A DNA stretch of 64,000 nucleotides from contig JADLZK010001921.1 in the NCBI GenBank assembly GCA_015847255.1, positions 62,001-126,000 of the forward strand, in the 5' to 3' direction. A model generated the notes under the pieces. That model ran no database searches. It was given only the letters and a program-made list of their open reading frames with translations, and was not told the DNA's origin. The position numbers and the translations under genes were made by a program. Shown piece by piece: positions 57,561 to 64,000 of the stretch. The stretch comes from Hyparrhenia diplandra (taxonomy: Eukaryota > Streptophyta > Magnoliopsida > Poales > Poaceae). Each line of letters begins with the position of its first letter. Position 1 is the stretch's first letter.

Positions 57561-59615
57561 AATGGCTCTCAAACTTGACAGTTTGGTGGGTGATATAGAA
57601 GATGCAGTTTCTTCTTCTGTTACTGGAAAACTTAAATCTCTTGTAGACAATTCGGAGGTATGAATCTTGTCATATTGTGATTCTTGGGTGGGTCAACCTG
57701 ACAGCTGCTAATTTTGGCATTCTCTTTTCTTTTTCCAGAAAACACATCATGTTGCTATTGGATATCTTAAAAACATAGAAGATCTTTTAGCTTCTGTATC
57801 TACGACTAGCCCACAATGGACTCGTCTTCTATCATCCCAGATCACAGAGTGGACCGATCTTTAGCTATACTAAGACCACAAGCCATTGTTGATCATCGAT
57901 CTCTTCTTTCTTCCCTTGGCTGGCCTCCTACACTTGCTGGCTCAAAATTTTCAAGTATTGATTCAGGGAAACAAGCTGAGATTGTGAACCCATTGTTTTC
58001 AATGCGGGGTGACCTGAAAAGCAAGTATTCCGAGAGCTTTCTTGCACTATGCAATTTGCAGGAACTGCAGAAACGTAGAAAAGCTAGACATCTGAAAGGG
58101 CATGATGTGGGCAATCAACTCACGCCAACCATTATGGGTAATAGAAGAGCTAGTGAATCCAATATCTACAGCTGCACAACACCATTTCTCAAAATGGGCT
58201 GAGAAGCCTGAATTTGTTTTGCTCTTGCTTATAAGATAATTAGAGATTTTGTTGATTCCATGGATGAGATTCTACAGCCCCTTGTGGATAAGGCCAACCT
58301 TATTGGGTATAGTTGTAGGGAGGAATGGATTTCAGGAATGGTCATTGCATTGTCTACATACTTGGCAAAGAAATATTTCCTAAGCAGATTGAACTTCTTC
58401 AGGAAAGTTGTAGCTCAAGTGATGAAGGCAGTACGGCGTATCAGGCTAGAGTCTCGTGGCTCAGCCTTGTTGATCTAATGATATCTTTTGACAAGCCGGA
58501 TTCAAGATTTAATCTCGAGTACTGGACTGCTACTTACAGTAAAGGATGATGACAGTTGGCAGAGGATCTCAGTCCTTTGTGTCTTTTGTGATCGCCCAGA
58601 TTGGCTTCAAGTTTGGGCAGAGATTGAGAGACAAGATAGTCTTAATAAGCTGCAATCAGCAATGGATTTAGAGAAAAATTGGAGCACAAGAATTCATGGA
58701 ACGATGCTTGAGTATGACTCGATGATTACAAGTCTCCAGTAATCACCAGTGCTGTTCATCAGACTTTTGTCTTTGCTAATTGATCGTGCTTTCGCCCGAT
58801 CCCTAGCATCACACTTAGGGCAGAATTCATTAGGATGTCTGCTGCACCCATCATATCGAATTCCTTGGCTACATACAGCGGAGGTGTCAAGAAGCAGAGG
58901 GCCTAACTGCTCTGGCTGATGATAATGCCATGGTCAAGGTGTCACAATCTATCAATGCGGCTCGATATTTTGAATCCACGTTGACAGAATGGTGTGAGGA
59001 TGTTTTCTTTCTTGAGATGGAAAATGTTCCTGTAAATGGCGAGGGTGGGTGTATCTTTCAGCAAGAGATAAATCATCTGAAAGAGTTCAGAGTGGAATGG
59101 GCAGATAAGATTTCTACTGTCATTTTTGCGTGGATTCGATGCTCGTTCTCGGGATTACCTAAAAAATAAGAGGCAGTGGCTGGAGAAATCAGAGGGACCT
59201 GCTGTATCCAGAACCTTCATAGAATCTTTAGACTACATGCAGGGGCAACTATCTAAGCTTCAAGATGGCTTAAATACCGTTGATTTTGTAACAGTATGGA
59301 GAAGTGTGGCAAGCGGGGTGGACCAGCTGCTTTTCGCCGGCATTTTCACAAGCGGCGTAAAGATTAGCAGCGATGGAGTGGAAAGGCTACAGGGTGACCT
59401 GAGTGTTCTGTTTGCTATTTTTTTCAGCGTGGTGTCTGAGACCTGAAGGCTTCTTCCCTCGACTGTCCGAGGGATTGAGGATACTGAAAATTGATCAGCA
59501 GCAGCTCAGAGATGGGGCGTTTACAGATAAGAGTTGGTTGCGGGAATATGGCATTAGGCACCTGACAGCTGCTGACACTGAGAAGATAATAAAAAATAGG
59601 GTATATGATGCATGA

Positions 59616-62600
59616 CGAATGGTACTTAACTAACATCAGTCCGAAGTTGGAAAAAGGATCATCAAATTTGAAAGAGTTTACACTGTTTTACTTCATACAG
59701 ATTTTTGTATCTTCTTGTATACAGCTACATTGTTTTCCCGAAAGGATATACAGCTACATTCTTAGCGTGCTGGTTGGTGTATTAAGTACATTACATTATC
59801 ATCAAAATATATGAAGGGAGACTAGTTATGAGATTGCAAATATATAGTCTTGTTTTCACTTATCCTTTTTATACAGAAAGTCCGTCTATTCTCTTGCTGA
59901 AAGGACCAAGAAAGCAGCCTTTTCCCTAAAGCTGTTCGGTTGGGAACAGAAGCAGACCGAAGGCTGGTGAATCAGAGTGTTTTGACGGTCTGCCTCTTTC
60001 AGGGAACCATGCATTTTCCTTTTCTTGGTGATTGGTATCCCTACCGCAGCACACACAACCATAGAAATGTTGCGGTTCAGTTATAGAGCCTGATCGCAAG
60101 CTCCCCGCTTGCTTCTCTCGTTGCCAAGCCAACATGCGTCCGATGGATGGCGACCGTGACGGTGTCAGCCCCGACCCAACCGGAGCGTTAATTCGGCAGA
60201 GGGCGCAACAACTTTTGGCTGCAAATCTTGGGCCCGAGAGATTCCGCCTTAATCACGCGTGCCTCCCGGCCCCGAACCACCGCCGGATAATGCTGTCTGT
60301 CACTCACCTCACCTAACCTAACCCTGGGCCTCGCCGAGGATTTAACGATCTGGAAAAGATGGACGGAGAGGACAGGCGGCGGCGTCTCGGTCGCTGATAC
60401 GAGCTGCGATCCATCGGACGAGCCGAGCGGCGGAGCGGGACCGGTGGCCTGCAGGCGCGCGCGCGGCAGGCGGCACCAGTTGGTGCGTGCCTGCCCGCGC
60501 GCAGGGCAGGCAGACCACCTTGCCGTGCGGGCAGCCGTGCAGCCCGGCCACCACCACCGCCCGGTCCCCCGACGGCATTCGCTTCGGTTGGTCCCCGAAT
60601 GCGTGACACCGACGCCGCCCGGCCCGTCGTCCTACGTACTCCGTACGCGCTGCTGTGCTTGCTCGTCTCTCCTCCCGCCGTCCCGCGCTCGGCCTAACTG
60701 GCACACACCGTTTCCGCCCGCTGGCAGCCGAGCACTGCACCCCTGGTCTCGGAGTGCGAAGCGAGCGTTATGTATGCGCGCCGGCGCCGCCGCATGAACA
60801 TTGCGTCATGCATGTGACGAGACGAGACGACGGCCGATCGGAGGAGTGGTGCACTGGCGGGGCAGTGCGGCATGGCACGGCACGCGCGCCTAGGTAAGAC
60901 TGTAGGAGGCTAGGGGGTATAGTAGGCTAGTGCGCAGGCGCAGGCGCGCTCCTGATTGGCCCCCAGCAGTTGACGCCGCAACGCCCGTCCGCGCTTGGTA
61001 CTCACCAACCAGTGACCAGCTGCTGTTGATCGAACACGAGTTGATCTGCGCCAAGGCAGCGAGCGCGAGCGGTGCATGTGAGGTTGGACGGTGGACCTCT
61101 GTGCGTGTCTACTGGCAGTGTAGGGTGTGTGGGTATGTAGTAGGTTCAGGACCACTAGCTGCCTGCGTGGTGCAGTGTGTGTATCAGACTATGAGTCGTG
61201 GAAAACCAAATAATTATGCCCATACTTATAACTTGAAATGCTGGGCAGTTAAATGGAGCATTGCAATTTGTAACACTCCTAGGGAAATGCAGGTAACAAA
61301 TGATAAGATGCTTACGATTGAGAGAATCATATCCTTGCTAAATCTCCACGGATCTAAAGCTTTGGTGTGATGTGTCCACAACACAACTAATCGCTGTCCA
61401 ACTGGCCGACCGTGCGTGGGCTCAGCTGGTCCTCCAGGAGCTACAACTGGACCAATTTCACACTACGGTCTACTGCATGAAAGTTGATCCAAGCAGTTCC
61501 TACATACTATATCCTGGGACCAAAGCCATGTTGGATACGTAGGGTTCGGTCTATGACATCTGGGGAGCTAGAGTGTCCACTGGTCCGGTCGACACCGATG
61601 GACGGTCCAGCAGCAGCACACTGCGTTCTAACTGCTGCAGATTTATAGACTGATGGTACTGTACGTACGCCGGCCCGGCCCGTGTCGACTGCAGATTGGA
61701 CAGCGTATGCATGGCTTCTCAAGAGACACTTTAATTTCGCTACGTTGTTTGTCAGACGACATATATGGATATAACTTTTCTTCGGCTTAGCTGTTGGACC
61801 GCCAAAATATACTGTAGGCAATAGGGAGGGCATACACAGATCTTTTCTCGTTATCTAACTTCTAAGTCAAAAATTTCTAACTAAAATTACATTTGCATTT
61901 ATAAAAAACCACACCAATATTTATACCTTCAAATAAATTTTATTAGATTTTCAATAAAATATCTCTTAGTGGCGTTTTTCGAACATTGTCTAAGGTAATA
62001 TATACTTTTCCCTAAAACTTGCTAAAAGGTACGTGAATTTAGCTTAGAACAAAACTAAAATGTCATCATCATCAAGGCGGTTAATTATTTGCTCGAAAGC
62101 CTCTACATCCTCTGGATCCACCAAAGAGGCGGTCGTCAGTATGATATGTCCGAGGATGCAAAGCTTTTGAGGAATTAGTTAACCGCCTGGAATGTGTGGA
62201 TAGCAATCTCAATCCGAACAAACGATGACTTGTATTTAATGAGTTCATTTTATTTCATGGGCATAGATTTTGGTTGGCAAAATCCCGCTGAATTTTGTAA
62301 CCGTTACCATCTCTACTCTAGAGCCTTGAGCCTTTGCAAAGACCATATCGGAGCATCCGTGCTGGCTTCCGATATGTAGCGTGGCAGTTTGACAAACTTT
62401 TAGAGCCGGTGCCAGTGATGTGTTGTGGCATTGTGTGTAGGAGTGCGTGGACGACCACAGTAAGATAACCGGTCGCCGACCGACCACATGTACAAGGTCT
62501 GACTGCAGCGCGCGCCGGAAGGACTTGGCCGGGTTCGGGGTACCGCGTGTGTGTGTCTCTAGAAAAATGGGCGGTCGGCTAATCATGTGACACGATGAAA

Positions 62601-64000
62601 CTTAAGAATTCAGAGGTTCATGCATCAAGCTCACCGATAGTAAGACCCAGAGCTTGAGACGTTCATCTGGTCGGATTCACACTCTCTTTTTAATTTACCA
62701 CGACCGTGCGACGATTTCAATACCATATCGTCTTGCTTGCGGCGCTGCATATATATGGTCCATGCTTGTACCCAGAACACCGCTCCCAAAGTCATTGCCT
62801 GGACCATATCATGCTATACACTAGTAGTCATATCTATCTTGGCGAATAGACTAAAGTGAAATTTTGGCCTCGGTCGTTGCATGATTCCTTAAAAAAAAAA
62901 ATACCATATCTATTGTCTCAACAGCAAAAGATAATTACAAAGACACCGTCGCTTCTGAAAGATGTTATTTTCAGTTTTCACTGCACTCCCCGATTCTTTA
63001 AAAAGGTTTCACCACACTACCGCTGGATGCTGCTGTGGGTGTGCAAACGCAAGCAGATGATGAGATGCATGAGAGGTACCGTACCGGCAACCCCGACGCC
63101 ACGAAACACATAACCACCGGGCTCGTGCCGTGGTCGGTGCGATGGAGCATGCAACGCGTGCGCGTCCTGTGCGTACCGGCCGTGACTTGCAGCAGTTGCA
63201 CTTTACCTAGATCGTGGTACAAGCCAGCGTACACGTACATGTTCCTGAGGTAAGAGAGAGTAGCTGCGCCGCAACTGCCGTCGATGGAGGCGGTTGCTTG
63301 TGACGTCGGGCACAGGCACGTGTAGGAGCCCACGGCTGCCTTCCGCAATGGGGAGCAGCGCATGCAATCGGGTCCGCCCCGCCCCCATGCATGCAATCAA
63401 CACCGCGACGGCGACGTGCAACTTGCGCTGCTCTGCTCACCGTTACTACTGCTAGGACTAGGAGCAACCAGTAGCTGGCCTGGCCATTGGCTTTGGCTAC
63501 TGGTCTGCTGCGCTTCCTAGAAATTTCAGGACTGTGAGGACACGGATACGGACACGTACCTGCTGCAGCTTTAACGATCGTACATACAGTAGGTCCACAA
63601 ATGTAGGAGCGCGCGGTTGTAGTACAGTACCATACTGCAGCTGCTGGGGGACACTGGCACAGGCCTGAAATATCGAACCCCAGCTCTATCTAGCTCAGAG
63701 GTAGGAGTCGCTAATGTTTCTGCTGCAGCGTGCCCTTTTCAGAACGGACGGGGCTTTTCGGGCCCGTGGACAGTGGATCGAACATGACTTTGCAGAGGGA
63801 CCGGCCGGCCGGGGCACACGCAACTGTTCCTAATTGCCTTTAAGCTAGGCCCGGCCGGCAGGCAAGCTGTAACCAATCACTCCATCATCATGGATATGCA
63901 TGCATCTAACTAACGCGTCGATATTGTTGATGACTTTCGCCTACAGTTACACAGCCACCAGGTGCATACGGGAAAAAAACGGTTTTGGAAACGGCAGAGG
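59616..64000. other. Intergenic region without a supported gene
   Basis: 59616-59880 is probably the RINT1-like 3'UTR. 60120-61160 and 63000-63480 are GC-rich with overlapping frames lacking recognisable domains. 61855-62025 contains AT-rich sequence (CCAATATTTATACCTTC, AAATAAATTTTATTAGA) resembling Stowaway interiors but without intact ends. Nothing else recognised. Confidence 0.45.

Larger units (their letters stand above)
52918..59615 (+). pseudogene. RINT1/TIP20 family vesicle-tethering protein, MAG2-like
   Basis: Four exons with GT-AG borders: 52918-53207, 53292-53396, 57561-57657 and 57739-59615. Readable blocks: LLQDIDPGVRRFLDSRFRSA, MQFEQLPALASEVARMEMV, LKLDSLVGDIEDAVSSSVTG, HHVAIGYLKNIEDLLASVS, then LVDKANLIGYSCREEWISGM, WLQVWAEIERQDSLNKLQSA, NHLKEFRVEWADKISTV, RGFDARSRDYLKNKRQWLE, YMQGQLSKLQDGLNTVDFV and LRILKIDQQQLRDGAFTD. 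In plants this family (MAG2) forms an ER tethering complex for Golgi-to-ER and storage-protein traffic. The full family span is present, but about ten 1-2 base indels, one right after the start codon, break the frame. Intron 2 (53397-57560) carries transposons. Confidence 0.9.

Noticed and set aside
60300..61160. GC-rich frames of 80-146 codons
   Set aside because: No domain, no splice structure, overlapping on both strands.
1..64000. A new defence-type or multi-gene operon system
   Set aside because: The content is plant genes and transposons with introns; no clustered co-directional prokaryote-like genes exist in the window.

Overview
This window is nuclear DNA from a grass (Poaceae), most likely a panicoid with a repeat-rich genome. 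Evidence: nested LTR retrotransposons on the cereal Sirevirus and Ty3/gypsy plans, Tourist, Stowaway and hAT miniature elements, an Au-like SINE, Helitrons, many-exon host genes with GT-AG introns, and CpG-rich gene starts. No rRNA, tRNA gene, CRISPR array or prokaryotic operon was seen.

Layout. 1-10532: an antisense Sirevirus-like Ty1/copia element whose 3' end lies left of the window (5' LTR, gag, protease, integrase, RT, RNase H, env-like ORF). 10538-14499: an antisense Ty3/gypsy element (5' LTR, gag, protease, start of RT) whose RT the copia element interrupts. 14500-20500: intergenic DNA with a Tourist-like MITE, a perfect hairpin and a hAT element with an intact 8-bp duplication. 20506-24542: a 13-exon minus-strand gene for a protein with two trypsin-like domains that lack the usual catalytic residues. 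25-32 kb: orphan exons (MATE transporter, ATG4 autophagy protease) among short duplications. 32902-34686: a Helitron with duplicated 5' termini. 35020-36080: a second minus-strand trypsin-fold-like gene. 36804-37089: a damaged second copy of the hAT element. 37-45.5 kb: intergenic DNA with MITEs, a SINE and a 189-bp tandem duplication. 45.5-48.9 kb: a plus-strand F-box/kelch gene with a 5'UTR intron. 52918-59615: a plus-strand RINT1/TIP20 (MAG2-like) vesicle-tethering gene; its 4.2-kb intron 2 holds a SINE and a Helitron, and the Helitron carries a nested hAT element. 59.6-64 kb: intergenic.

Theme. Every conserved host gene here is recognisable over long stretches but broken by many small insertions and deletions, with few in-frame stop substitutions. 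Either these are duplicated genes decaying mainly by indels, or the assembly carries uncorrected indel errors; that question controls all protein-level calls. The best-supported structures are the transposon boundaries, several fixed by exact target-site duplications of 8, 8, 10 and 19 bp. The most biologically novel candidate is the pair of trypsin-fold genes without catalytic residues. No coherent new multi-gene system was found.
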